From: Macrosoma leucophasiata
Lineage: Eukaryota; Arthropoda; Insecta; Lepidoptera; Hedylidae
Assembly: GCA_036365455.1 (NCBI GenBank)
Contig: JAWQUS010000019.1
Span: forward strand, 12,004,001 to 12,068,000
DNA length: 64,000 nucleotides
Direction of reading: 5' to 3'
A model generated the notes under the pieces. It did not search any database, was not told the origin of the DNA, and worked only from the letters and a program-made list of their open reading frames with translations. The translations under genes were made by a program, and so were the position numbers. This document shows, piece by piece, positions 52,869 through 63,604 of this stretch (the stretch's first letter is position 1; the number at the start of each line of letters is the position of its first letter).

Positions 52869-53364
52869 TGTTTTTTTTATAATTCTTACTAAATAATTTT
52901 CAAGTTATTCAAGACAAAACACTAATATTGACCATTGAAACAAAAGGAGTCGCAGGCCACGACTACAATGCTGAGGTCTTCACCTTGATACGCGTATATC
53001 AGTCAGTGAGTCGGTAAGTCAGACTTTACTTGTTAATATAGATATTTTTTTATACAGATTTAACAACGTACTGAGTTCTTCGAGCAACACCACTATTATT
53101 ATAAAAGATAAACTTTCACACGCCATCTTTGTACGTAAAGCGAGACACACTACAACTGTCTCGCTTGACCTTGCCACGTCAGGATTCACGCTTCGGTGGA
53201 CACTCCTTGGATATCGTTTTAACATCACGATTTTTAGTCGTGTCGTGACGTGTTTACATTTTAATACCTGATTTAAAAATTAAGAGCAAATAAAGGTAAT
53301 ATGTGAAAAACTATTCAAAACTATTAATTATCATAGAGATACCACGGCCATATAAGGCCACAAT
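52869..53364. other. Unassigned stretch
   Basis: No repeat landmarks. 'gagacacactacaactgtctc' near 53141 is a short imperfect hairpin. Confidence 0.3.
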
Positions 53365-53590
53365 GTTTATTTAATGATGGTTGAAAACAAGCACGCAATG
53401 CAGACTGGTGGTGAGTGAATACTGCAGCTTATAGACATCTACACAAAAGTCGAAGGCCAAAATGCAGATGCATTGCCATCCCTGAAGCCTAAGATGTTTT
53501 GCCTCTGAGATAGCTATTACGGGGCCATACATTATTTATCATCTAACCGGAACACGACAATACTAAGCGCTACCATTTGGTTCCATTTAT
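53365..53590 (-). mobile_element. Family A, old copy, inverted
   Basis: 'tttaatgatggttgaaaacaag' to 'agcgctaccatttgg', heavily substituted. Confidence 0.65.
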
Positions 53591-53744
53591 AAACATAGAT
53601 TGAAAGAGCTATAGTGGCATTACTGATGATAGTTAGAAATGTTTAGATCTAATAAATCATAGACGTAATTAATCTTGCATTGTTTTTGTCAAGTTTATTC
53701 AGTTGATTCATTTATTTCATATAATTAGGCTCCTGGAGACTTTA

Positions 53745-54012
53745 CATCGTCATCAAGAATTGGCAATCAAGCTTTCAGTTTACATTGATAATGTAATAAT
53801 GTAGGCTTTAAGCATTCTATGATGCGTTGCCTCTTCTGAGGCAGACCTCATTACATCCTAAAGGTATTATGTATCTGTGCCAGAAATAATAAGGCCATAC
53901 ATTACCATCTGACCGGAACACGATACTGGCCGCTTAATACTACCACTAAGCGGCCAGTGGATTGGGTAATGCAATGCTACGCCCGCGAGCTCCATCACTG
54001 GAGCTATACCAA
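53745..54012 (-). mobile_element. Family A, old copy with deletions, inverted
   Basis: 'catcgtcatcaagaattggc' to 'catcactggagctatacc'. The middle is rearranged ('aagcattctatgatgcgttgcc'). Confidence 0.65.
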
Positions 54013-54214
54013 TAAAAAGTTGCATACAAAAGTCGTATCGTATACTATAAATAGTACTAGCAAGGCAGAACAGCGGCTAACCGAGGATGCACGGATGGAC
54101 AGACACAAGTCTTTTGTTCCAACGGCTTTTTATATTTTCACTTTTACGTTTTATTTTTCGTGCCAATTAGGTATTCGGAAAGAATGAAGCGAACTAATAA
54201 GGATAAATTTTGGA
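54013..54214. other. Unassigned
   Basis: Nothing recognised. Confidence 0.3.
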
Positions 54215-54502
54215 TTTTTTAATGTAATGAGGGTGGAAATCAAGCATGCAGTTCACATTGATGTTAAGTGATGACTGCAGCCTATAGAAACCCACACAAA
54301 AACCAAGGTCAAAAAGCAGATGCGTTACCACTTCTGAGGCCTAAGGTGTTATGCCTCTGTGGCGGAAATTATAGTGCCGTACATAACCACCTGATTGGAA
54401 CACGATAGTGCTGAACACTACCATTTAGCGGCAAGTAAATTAGGTAATGTGGTGTTGCCTGCGCCAGTGAGCTCCATCACTAGAGTTCTACCACCTGTGT
54501 GG
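54215..54502 (-). mobile_element. Family A, full length, inverted
   Basis: 'ttaatgtaatgagggtggaaa' to 'actagagttctaccacc'. It is one of four family A copies within 1.5 kb; the next, at 54623, faces it. Confidence 0.8.
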
Positions 54503-54622
54503 CTGACAACCCGCACAAAGATCATGCATGAAATGCTGAAGGTAATTCAAGTATTTAATTTGATAAGGATTAATACTACGAGTATATTGGCCTAAATAGC
54601 TTTCCAATCACCGGATCGTTTT

Positions 54623-54905
54623 ACTGGTGGTAGAGCTCCAGTGACGGAGCTCGCTTGCGTAGGCACCACCACATTACCTAATATACTTGCTGCTAAATGG
54701 TAGTGTTCAGCACTATCGTGTTCCGGTCAGGTGGTAATGTACGCCCCTGTGATTTCCGGCACAGAAACATAACGCCTTAGGCGTCAGGAGTGGCAACGCA
54801 TTTGCATTTTGACCTCTGGTAATTGTGTGGGTATCTATAGGCTGCAGTCATCACTTAATATCAATGTGAACTGCATGCTTGCTTGCCACTTCCATTAGAT
54901 AAAAA
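54623..54905 (+). mobile_element. Family A, full length
   Basis: 'actggtggtagagctccag' to 'gccacttccattagataaaa'. Forms an inverted pair with 54215-54502, 120 bp apart. Confidence 0.82.
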
Positions 54906-55184
54906 AAATACAAAAATCGAAATCATGTAATAATATTCGGTTATGTACTTTAGAATGATATCTCAAAGTCGTTTCAAATCTATCCCTAAGACCAGAAAAT
55001 TATACTCAACCGTTGTCATATCCATGACACCAGTCATTTAGAGTCGTTACGGCAAATTGCTGAGGGGTTGAAAACGCAGGTTGTGATTGAGACGGTACAT
55101 CGAAACATGATTATTTTGAAAATGCGAGCTTTTTTATGAATTTAATTTTGTTTTTAACCCTCGACGTAAAAATAGGGATAGTAA
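54906..55184. other. Unassigned
   Basis: Nothing recognised. Confidence 0.3.
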
Positions 55185-55528
55185 ATAAATAATAAGGGCA
55201 ACCCTTGTACGTTCAGCTGGGCACATGTCTCTCCCCTATTTGGGAGACTTGGACTTGCTCTAATGCGGGTTGATGGAGATACGAGTTAGTGGCCAACCCG
55301 CTGTCGAATGTTTTCAAACCGCCCATAAGGCCACCGACAAGATTTAACGACTGCTATCTATCGATAGCAATCGGGACAGATGGCTCAACGTGCCTTCGCA
55401 AGCACGGAAACGCGCATTGTTTAAAACTTTGCCACTAGCGGTCACCCATCACACACCCACCGCGTCTGTATCAGCCAAGTAGATCGCTTGAGATCTATAC
55501 CAGTCGCGGAGTCATGCGTGCTTCAATA
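55185..55528 (-). mobile_element. Family D SINE (5S-like head)
   Basis: (AATA)n-like tail at the left, 'gctgggcacatgtctctcc', 'gctatctatcgatagcaatc', and 5S-like 'gcggtcacccatcacacacc' at 55438-55458. Confidence 0.7.
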
Positions 55529-55544
55529 TAAAAATGGGATGTAA

Positions 55545-55850
55545 AACGTAACTTCACGCCTGTAATCCCCGAAGGGGTAGGCAGAGGTAAATGCACGCAT
55601 TCATGCAAACACCCACGATTCGCCGGTTACGTTTTTGGCCCATGTAACAGGTGGCGAGCCTGTTGACATCTCCGGGCACATTACCAAACTTCGAGGTACT
55701 AAGAAATTTCCAGAAAATGAAAAAATCCCAATAGAATCAGAGATAAAAGTCTTTAAACCATTATCTCTGATAACCCCCTACCCGGGAATCGATCCCAGGA
55801 CCACAGCGTAGTAGTAGTGGCCTGCTACCACTAGGCTACCAAGGCAGTTA
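55545..55850 (-). mobile_element. Family B tRNA-derived SINE, full length
   Basis: 'aacttcacgcctgtaatccc' tail at the left; head 'cgggaatcgatcccaggacc' and 'ggctaccaaggcagtt' at the right. Confidence 0.82.
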
Positions 55851-55879
55851 TCGAAATTCTAGTTGATTGGTTTTAATGA

Positions 55880-56045
55880 GTGCTGTGTCGTGTTTTAATA
55901 ATTGGAGAGTCGTGGATTTGATCCTTGCATCGGTTTAAGTAATTGTAAGCCTACAGATATTTGTTTGTGGTCTGATGTTTTGTGCATGTGTTTGTGTTGT
56001 GTGTTCAACGGCAACGGCCCCCATGACACAGATTTAGGTATACCT
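55880..56045 (+). mobile_element. Family C SINE, diverged
   Basis: B-box remnant 'cgtggatttgatccttgc', body 'agatatttgtttgtggtctg', 'gtgtttgtgttgtgtgttc' and 'catgacacagatttaggta'. Confidence 0.65.
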
Positions 56046-56054
56046 AGTGTATGC

Positions 56055-56245
56055 ATGTATGTATGTATCATCACGCCAGGTCCCTAACGGGGTAGGCAGA
56101 GAGTGTGGGTCGCCAGATATCCCAGTCCTGACTTACCTCCCGTGCCTCATCATTACCTTCATCATTCTCTTCATACATGCACGCCGATTCTTAAGACTTT
56201 TGACCTCACCATCAGACGGAACTCGACCTATTATTTGCTCATGCC
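56055..56245 (-). repeat. Family E repeat, inverted
   Basis: 'atcacgccaggtccctaacg', 'ggggtaggcagagagtg', 'gccagatatcccagtcctg', 'catcagacggaactcgacc'. A (TATG)n run at 56050-56068 marks its 3' side. Confidence 0.7.
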
Positions 56246-57482
56246 TAGTGTAAGCGTATTTAATAATTTCATTAAGTACCAGACAAAGACAAACAAAATT
56301 ACTGCTACAATATTGCACAGATATCTATTCTAAAATAGATATCCACAAACCCCCTCGCACCTGTTTATCGCTAAGATGCCGTATGTCTCCACGCGGTACG
56401 TTCCCACGTTAATATTAATATCAGATTCCGATACGCTCCGCTTGCCACCCGTTTAATGGTCTGTTACACCCATTTGCAATTTTATAAATTGTTTTACTTA
56501 CTATTTATAAGGGTATACAAAGGTCTGATTATTAAAACAAATTCATTTACAATTGTGTATACCATTAACAGCGCACGACGTAGTAATAGTGTTTGTAATA
56601 ATAATTTAAATGATTTTTAAGTTTTGTTATATTTAATAAGCGATGAAAATAATATTGTAAATTACATTTTTTACAATCTGAAGTATGTATCAAGATGGGG
56701 TTGAATTAAATAAAAAATAATTAACGTAAAAAAAAGAATTCTTTTCGAAAACATATAGCACCATTTTAAATTTTTTAACAACACGAACCTGAATAATTAA
56801 AAATTTGCTAATTTGTCGGAAACCTGAACATTCAAAATTAGATGTACACGAGATACACCACGCACATTCATATCACAAAACTAATATTATTATAAACCTT
56901 TACAAGACTAAATGACAAGTTATATTAAATAATTTCGAAAAGTTAAAGAGACCCATGACAATGTTTACTACAATGTACCACGTCACATTTAACTTTAAGC
57001 TAAGACATTTTAAGGGCTCAATATCACCAGCAACTCACGATTTAATTTAGCACAAATTATTGTATAAGAAAATGTATTTGAGTATAATGCTTTTGAGGCA
57101 GATGTGCTCCCCACAGTTTTATAATCAACAAGGTCGCTTTTTATTTAAAAAAAAAAATAGTGTTATGTTGGGTCATTAAGCCCCACTTATAAAAAAAACT
57201 TCTTACAGTACAATTTCTCAAAAAAATAAATAAAGAGGGACGGCACAAGACCACCAAAGTGGATACAACCAATCTTCTAAGGCTTCGAATATTGTATTAC
57301 AGGACCATTAACATTTGACCCCCCAAGGCCTCCGATGGCACCCTTATTGTTTGAGTGCAGTAAATACTGTGGGGGGTCCACATTAGCTGGTCAGGGTGTG
57401 CGGTTGTCGGAGAATCGTTGGAGTGTAATACATTAACATTTCCTATCGTTTTTCTCAATTTATAAGTACTTGCGAAGATTTT
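56246..57482. other. Unassigned, possibly unique sequence
   Basis: About 1.2 kb without lettered repeats. Very AT-rich from 56460 to 57230. No frame with a domain. Confidence 0.35.
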
Positions 57483-57590
57483 TGTACGTAAATTCACGAA
57501 TGTAATCACCGAAGGGGTAGGCAGAGATAAATGCATAGATTCAAGCATACATGCAAACACCCACGATTCACCGGTTAAGTTTTTGGTCTA
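57483..57590 (-). mobile_element. Family B SINE, 3' part only
   Basis: 'taaattcacgaatgtaatcacc', 'gaaggggtaggcagagata', 'aacacccacgattcaccgg'. Joined directly to a family A fragment. Confidence 0.65.
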
Positions 57591-57591
57591 A

Positions 57592-57662
57592 ATAGTATAT
57601 TAGGTAATGCGGTGGTGCTTTCGCCCTTGAGCTCCGTCACTGGATCTCTACCACCAGTAACT
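57592..57662 (-). mobile_element. Family A 5' fragment, inverted
   Basis: 'gtatattaggtaatgcggtgg' to 'tggatctctaccaccagta'. After it, 'acttccagaaaatggaaaaa' is again family B body: the A copy replaces about 100 bases of the SINE. Confidence 0.65.
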
Positions 57663-57880
57663 TCCAGAAAATGGAAAAAACCTAAAATTGAGCTTTACGA
57701 TTTTGGGAAATTCAACCCAATGTGTGTTTTTGGGATTGATGGTATGTATTAAATAGCAAGGTAGCAGTATAAGGGAAAAATAACCGGTTTCACAACCTGA
57801 TTAGTGCCGTATTAGTAACTACTGTAAGTAACGTTGTACCCGTACGAAACTGGGGCGAAGGCAACTTCAATACTACCTTC

Positions 57881-58313
57881 ATGCCGGTTTTCACCATCGA
57901 ACCCACCGTCCGACTTAGGTGACAATTCATCCGCAAATGTATCTTATCCGCGGATGAAATGTCACTCTTTACAAAATAGTAGGGGTCGACTCATCCGAAG
58001 TTTTGTTGTTATTCGGAGGAGTCTCCACCTAGGTAAATTACTAGTAATTCTTTCGTCCAAAGTTGAGCAACACCTATCAAGGGTCACCTAAGTGAAAGAG
58101 ACCCCTAAATCGGTTCCTTACCTAAATTGGTTTTCATCTAGCTGAATGATACCTATTAAGGTACCACCTACATAGGTGACAAATTGTTTTATAAATTTCA
58201 AGTTTAAAATAAAGGGACACGTAAGGAAGATAGGTAATGGTGAAAACGCAATCCGCTACTAAACTTTGTTATGGGACTCTCTAAAGTTAGGAGTCGATGG
58301 TGAGAACAGGCAT
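57881..58313. mobile_element. MITE-like element, 433 bp, unassigned superfamily
   Basis: The ends 'atgccggttttcaccatcga' (57881-57900) and the complement of 58294-58313 match at 18 of 20 positions; weaker matching continues about 9 bases outward. An internal near-hairpin at 57921-57967 ('gtgaca' and 'ttcatccgc' on both sides) and repeated 'cacctaggta'/'cctaagtga'-type steps fill the middle. No coding frame; no clear target duplication. Confidence 0.6.
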
Positions 58314-58984
58314 AAAACTAGTTACACCCAGTTCAACCGTTACATCTGAACGCCAAATAAATTCACACTTACAACACAACGAATAGAAGTCAAAATCCAA
58401 GCCAATTACATCTAGAACAGCTAGAATCCCAGTTTGCATTCGAAATTGCATTTTAAACACGAACTCCAACCAATATCACCTTTATTAATAAGAGGATAAG
58501 ATTCAAATCCTTCTCAGCGTCAAAAACATTTATTTCAGGGTGATAAAGTCTATTTCCGAATAACTAATTTTGGGACACATCGTCATGGATTCTCAACTTT
58601 AAGTGCTTAGAAATAAAGTATGTTTTTGGTTGATGCAAGGTTCAATGCAGTTATTGTTATTGTGAACTTTTCCTGGGTTTTACGAAGGACCATTTTGATT
58701 CATATGTTCGTGCGCGTGGCTTACTTACCCGATTGAATTATCTTTTTTCAGGTTAACGCAATTGTGGGATTGCCTTGTCTGTTTTTGGATAGTATATCCT
58801 AATGCTCGCTGTTTTTTTTGTAATGGACATTTAAGATAAGAGAAGTAGAAGTCGTAGGTAAGTCATATTTTGGACTTTTGAAGTTGTTCGGTAAATGACA
58901 AAAAATGTATATTTTTCTTGTCTTAAATACCTACTGTTTTAACGTTTTGTGAAATGAGAAATTGAGTATTCTACTGATATTAAA
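58314..58984. other. Unassigned stretch
   Basis: No repeat landmarks recognised; no domain-bearing frame. Confidence 0.3.
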
Positions 58985-59200
58985 ATTAAATAAAATATGC
59001 TTACACTCACAGCCTCAAACTAGGAATATCTGTGTCGTAAGTGCCGTTGTTCACACACAACACATCCACAAACATACAGACTCGAAACAAATTTATATAG
59101 GCCTTATAAATATTTGTCCTGGTACGGGAATCAAACCCGTGTACCTCGGTTAAAACGATTGTCAGACACCGCTGTACCAAATGGCTCGATATCATATAAA
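58985..59200 (-). mobile_element. Family C tRNA-derived SINE, inverted
   Basis: Same order as 23155-23380: 'gcttacactcacagcc', 'gtgccgttgttcacacac', 'ccttataaatatttgtcc', B-box side 'acgggaatcaaacccgtg'. Confidence 0.75.
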
Positions 59201-59379
59201 TAGTTTTATTTTAAATGAAATGCGTGATAATATTTTTTTAAACTTTGTGAAAGACATGCCATGTGTATCTTCTATTCTTATTCACTTGCATAATTATTTT
59301 TGCATCTGCTTACCTATCTTTAAGGAAATACGAGCGTAAAGTTTTTGATATTCGCATAACTACTTAGTCAATTAGTAGC

Positions 59380-59530
59380 ATGAACTATAACACTATTCCA
59401 GAGAGAATAGCGTGTGAGATCCATTGTCCATGTTTAGTGGGGGTAGTTTATCTCGGAAATTGGTCCTTCGGGCCGGATATAAAAATTAATGTGGCGTTGT
59501 TTGGAATTAAAACAGTGGAACGGTTTCATT
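59380..59530 (+). repeat. Dispersed block P, copy 1
   Basis: 'gtgagatccattgtccatg', 'aattggtccttcgggccgg', 'tataaaaattaatg' is shared with 63362-63460. No function seen. Confidence 0.5.
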
Positions 59531-59787
59531 TAAATGCCAGTAAAAAAACACTAAAATTTTAAATTAATTCATTTTTAATTCGAAAATAATTAATTTACTA
59601 TAGTATAATAAGAAAGGGAGTGGAATTTAGTTTGTAAAGTTAATGGTTTGCTTCATTTGTTCACTCACTTAATAATGATTAGGGAAAATTGACTACGTAT
59701 GATATTCCACTTTTTGGACATTTATGATACCACAAAGGTATTATTTTAGTACATACATTTTTATTGTTTTTATAAAATACTCTAACT
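59531..59787. other. Unassigned AT-rich
   Basis: Nothing recognised. Confidence 0.3.
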
Positions 59788-59885
59788 ATTCACTGGTGGT
59801 GGAGATCTAGTTCAAGGGCGTTTGACGCACCACCGCATTATTTTTTATACTATCTGCTACCGAATTGTAGTGTTCAGCATCAAGC
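59788..59885 (+). mobile_element. Family A 5' fragment
   Basis: 'cactggtggtggagatctag' to 'gaattgtagtgttcagcatc'. Confidence 0.6.
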
Positions 59886-59944
59886 ATCAAGCTTGCTCAT
59901 CTCCTTGCCATGCCCTTTAACAAACTGTGTAAAGATGAACTGAG

Positions 59945-60106
59945 AGATGCGTGTACACAATGGGTCCATTGGTTTACAATAGGCTGCTGGACACAATTAA
60001 AAAAAGTGCAACTTCCACCATGATATTCAAGAAAAGACTGAGAAAATGGTTTAACAAGTGTGCCTTCTATTCAATAGAAGAATTCTATGAATTGCCAGTA
60101 AGTTAA
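59945..60106 (+). pseudogene. LINE RT C-terminal fragment
   Basis: Frame 'RCVYTMGPLVYNRLLDTIKK' then 'SATSTMIFKKRLRKWFNKC' and 'AFYSIEEFYELPVS' to a stop. This is the form of a Jockey/CR1-type C-terminus. Its 3'UTR is interrupted by the mariner at about 60290 and resumes at 61364. Confidence 0.6.
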
Positions 60107-60289
60107 TAAATAGGTCTACCAATTAATCCAATATTATTCCTATTTTATATTTTTATAATTTAAGCTTTTAATAAAATTGTATGATAATTTAATTACTTAA
60201 ATTAATTTAATTACTATTTAAATATAGGTAATTTCCAATATCGAATACATATTAAATTTAATCAATACATATTATATATTGTTAAGTAG

Positions 60290-61363
60290 TTAGTGTATAA
60301 AATTTTACTACAAAAAAAATAAAAATGCAACGCAAGCCGCGAAAAAAATTTGCGATGTTTATGGACCTAGTGCAGTGTCTGTGAGAGTAACACAAATTTG
60401 GTTTAAGCGTTTTCAATGCGGAAATTTTGATGTCAAAGATGCACCTCGCTCTGGTCGCCCTATTACGGATAAAATGGATGCCATTTTTGAAAAAGTGGAC
60501 CAAGATCGACATATCAGTAGTTACGACGTAGCTGAAGAACTGAGAATTGATCACAAAACAGTTTAGGTGCATTTGAAAAAAGCTGGGTACAAAAAAAAGC
60601 TCGATATTTGGGTTCCTCACGAGCTCACTGAAAGAAACCTAATGAACCGTGTACTCATTTGTGATTCTTTATTACGACGTAATGAAACCGAATCATTTTT
60701 GAAGAAGCTGATAACTGCTGATGAAAAGTGGATCACGTACGACAAGAACGTGTGAAAAAGGTCGTGGTCAAAGGCCGGTCAGGCTTCACAGACTGTTGCG
60801 AAACCCGGGTTAACTCGCAATAAGGTGATGTTGTGTGTGTGGTGGGATTGGAAGGGCATTATTCATTATGAGCTATTACCACCAAGTAGGACTCGATTCT
60901 GAATTCTACTGCGAAGAACTGATGAGATTAAAGCAAGAAGTTGAGAGAAAGCGGCCGGAATTGATCAACAGAAGGGGTGTGGTGTTTCATCATGATAACG
61001 CTAGACCTCACACATCTATAGCCTCTCAGCAAAAATTAAGAGAGTTTGGCTGGGAGGTGTTAATGCATCCGCCGTATAGTCCTGACCTTGCACCTTCAGA
61101 TTTCCACCTGTTTCGGTCTCTTCAGAATTCTTTATGCAATGTTAGGTTAACATCACGAGAGGACTGCCAAATCCACTTGTCGCGGTATTTTGATGAGAAG
61201 TCCCAAAATTTTAATAGCAATGGGATCATGTCCCTACCTACAAGATGGCAAAAAGTTATCGAACAAAATGGTACATACATACTTTAGTTAAATTTAAATA
61301 AACTATATTAAAAACTGTTTTGAATTATCTTAAAAAATGCGAAGAAACTTTTTCCCCAACCTT
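60290..61363 (+). mobile_element. Decayed mariner, left end missing
   Basis: The right TIR is intact (complement of 61335-61363 reads 'aggttggggaaaaagtttc' then 'ttcgcatttt'). No matching left TIR is seen before the coding sequence. Confidence 0.85.
60302..61287 (+). pseudogene. mariner transposase (DD34D), inactivated
   Basis: N-terminus 'NATQAARKICDVYG', helix-turn-helix region 'VRVTQIWFKRFQCGNFD', 'APRSGRPITDK' and 'DHKTV'. An in-frame TAG follows at 60564, then 'KKLITADEKWITYDKNV' with the first catalytic Asp, a stop at 60753, 'WSKAGQ', and a frameshift around 60885. The second Asp is in HHDNARPH (about 60993) and the third in 'PYSPDLAPSDFH', 34 residues later. Two stops, a frameshift and the lost left end make it non-functional. 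Confidence 0.88.
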
Positions 61364-61432
61364 GTACCTACTGAAAATGACTTGTAACTTGGTGTTACTA
61401 ATAAAGATATTGTATTGTATTGTATCAGCATT
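61364..61432 (+). mobile_element. LINE tail with (GTATT)n
   Basis: 'cttggtgttactaataaag' then 'attgtattgtattgtat'. Probably the 3' end of the LINE whose C-terminus is at 59945-60106. Confidence 0.5.
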
Positions 61433-61479
61433 ATTCTGTCCTGGTTAGATGTTTGCTCCGTAATAACTCTCACAGATGC

Positions 61480-61605
61480 AAAACAGCCTAGGCTTCAGAG
61501 GTGGCATGTTTTGTTGATGGATGATTATAAGCTGCATTTTTCACTTTCTTTTACTTATCAATGTGATATTGCATGCTTGTTTCCCATCGTCATTACAAAA
61601 TATAT
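61480..61605 (+). mobile_element. Family A, 3' part, old
   Basis: 'taataactctcacagatgc', 'cctaggcttcagaggtggc', 'tataagctgca', 'tcaatgtgatattgcatgc'. Confidence 0.5.
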
Positions 61606-61934
61606 TAAACGGATGCTCCGTTTTACCTCTGACCCAGAACGAACATTTCTAGAAATTGCTACGTCAACGGGATACGCGTACAAAGTCGTGAAAAAATATA
61701 GGTAGAGAAAGTATAGAAGTATGACACTATACACCTCTACATACCCTTTGGGAACATAAGAGCCTGACGTCATATGCTTAAAATATGCTTGGAGATCACT
61801 TAATATTCGCGGCACTTAGCATTGTCAATTAGTACGCGAAGTATGAGGCTATACACTGAACGATAGCGAGCAGCGGAGCGGTTGCGTAGCGGGTCCTTGC
61901 ATGGCTCGTGGATTTCATCATGAAAGTGATATAT
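61606..61934. other. Unassigned
   Basis: Nothing recognised apart from 'cagcggagcggttgcgtagc' near 61873. Confidence 0.3.
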
Positions 61935-62282
61935 CTATACAAATAAATAAAATTGGAGTGTCTGTTTGTAATATTAAAATAATCACTTTTTACTAAATGC
62001 ATATACATGTATACACGGTACATATACCAAAACAACATTTTTTACAATTTTTGTCTGTCTGTCTGTTAGGCGGGGCTCATTTCGAGAACGGCTTAACGGA
62101 TTTCGACGGGACTTGCACTGGCTATCTGCCAGTGAAAGTCCCGTCGAAATCCGTTAAGCTTATTATGTAATAAGGAATAACTTAGGCTACCTTTATATTA
62201 GCTGCGCCCACGATTTCGTCCGGATAGATACTGAACAATCATTCATTCTCACGCGGACGAAGTCGCGGGCACAGCTAGTGTA
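61935..62282 (-). repeat. Family F repeat with inverted duplication
   Basis: Standard order on the minus strand, from 'cccgcgacttcgtccgcgtg' (complement at 62255-62272) to 'ccaattttatttatttgta'. The middle is replaced by a hairpin at 62091-62159. Confidence 0.75.
62091..62159. repeat. Hairpin, 32-bp arms (one mismatch), 5-nt loop
   Basis: 62091-62122 pairs with 62128-62159. In other family F copies this sequence occurs once ('gacgggactttcactggcag'). Confidence 0.92.
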
Positions 62283-62805
62283 ATACTTAAAGTTAAAGTT
62301 AAGACAGGACACTCCCTTGATAACATGGTTCCAGTTATTTGCATTCAATTTACCACAGTTTCCCATAGTAATATGGCAGATGACGTGGAAATGTCTCACT
62401 AAATAAAGTAAATAAATAAAATAAATAATTGTTTATTTGAAAGGTAAGTTCAAAAAATTATTACAATAAAATAGTACAAAAAAATAATGTTTGCTTGAAC
62501 TAGGTAAAAAAAGAACAATCTGTCAGATAAATTTAAAAACGGAAACAGCAGATTGCTTTAATATAATACCTCATTGGAGATTTCTATGAACATACGCTAC
62601 CACTCATCATTCCTATGCCTGAGCTATTATTATTCTGTGCTGGAATTTCCAGGCCATACTAAGCGTATAGAAGAAAAGAGAGATTGGCATAATAATATGA
62701 CTTGAACACATTAGAGCTGGACACTAAAAATGATTAAGACGTGTTGATAGTGATTTACGCTCTTGCTCACAAAAAACAGAAGTTGGTGTAGTCTAAAAAG
62801 ATAGC
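62283..62805. other. Unassigned
   Basis: 'agtaaataaataaaataaataattg' near 62408 resembles a LINE tail. Nothing else recognised. Confidence 0.3.
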
Positions 62806-62872
62806 AACCAAGCATGCAACATGGTAAATGACAACCACAGCCTATAGACATCTACACGAAACCCGTATCTAA
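62806..62872 (-). mobile_element. Family A fragment, inverted
   Basis: 'tagcaaccaagcatgcaac', 'gacaaccacagcctatagac' and 'atctacacgaaac'. Confidence 0.5.
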
Positions 62873-62887
62873 GTAAAAACTAAAGTT

Positions 62888-63168
62888 TACTGGTGGTAGA
62901 GCTCCAGTGTCGGAGCTCGCGGGCGAAGGCGCTACCGCATTTCCTAACATACTTGCCGTTAAATGGTTCATCATTATCGTGTTCCGGTCAGGTCGTTATG
63001 TACGGCCCTCTTATTTCCGGCACAGAGGCATAACACCTTAGGCTTCAGGAGTAGTAACGCATCTGCATTTTGACCTTGGTCTTTGTGTGAGTGTCTATAG
63101 GCTGCAGTCATCACTTAACATCAATGTGAACTGCATGCTTGTTTGCCACTTCCTTTACAAAAAAAATA
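62888..63168 (+). mobile_element. Family A, full length
   Basis: 'actggtggtagagctccag' to 'gccacttcctttacaaaaaa'. One of the least diverged copies. Confidence 0.82.
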
Positions 63169-63354
63169 AAGATATTTGGCCACCAAGGCTTAAATTGTAT
63201 TACTTCTGATAAAAATTACTTCTTTATCAATTCTCAACCATCAGTAAAATGGTAGTTTATAAACAGAAAAATCTTCCTACGTATGTGAAATTCACATAAC
63301 CGCACCCGCTGTATGACCGCTGTCATCAAGTTTGTGGCCTAACTTTGTCCCACT

Positions 63355-63470
63355 GGAATAGATGTGTGAGAACCATCCAATGTGCTTGTTTAGTGAGGAT
63401 AATATGTCATGAAAATTGGTCCTTCGTTGCGGGTATAAAAATTAATGGTGTGTAGCGTGAGTGTATATTT
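63355..63470 (+). repeat. Dispersed block P, copy 2
   Basis: 'gtgtgagaaccatccaatg', 'gaaaattggtccttcg', 'gggtataaaaattaatgg' parallels 59393-59500. Confidence 0.5.
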
Positions 63471-63604
63471 AAACAATGTTACTTATTTAATTACATGCAC
63501 TTGTTTGCACTTATGTTTTGTTTTATAGAGTATAATATTATGTTGGACGTTGGTTTTGTATGTTAGGGAAAATAATAATATATTTTGCAAAACAAAGTAA
63601 AACG

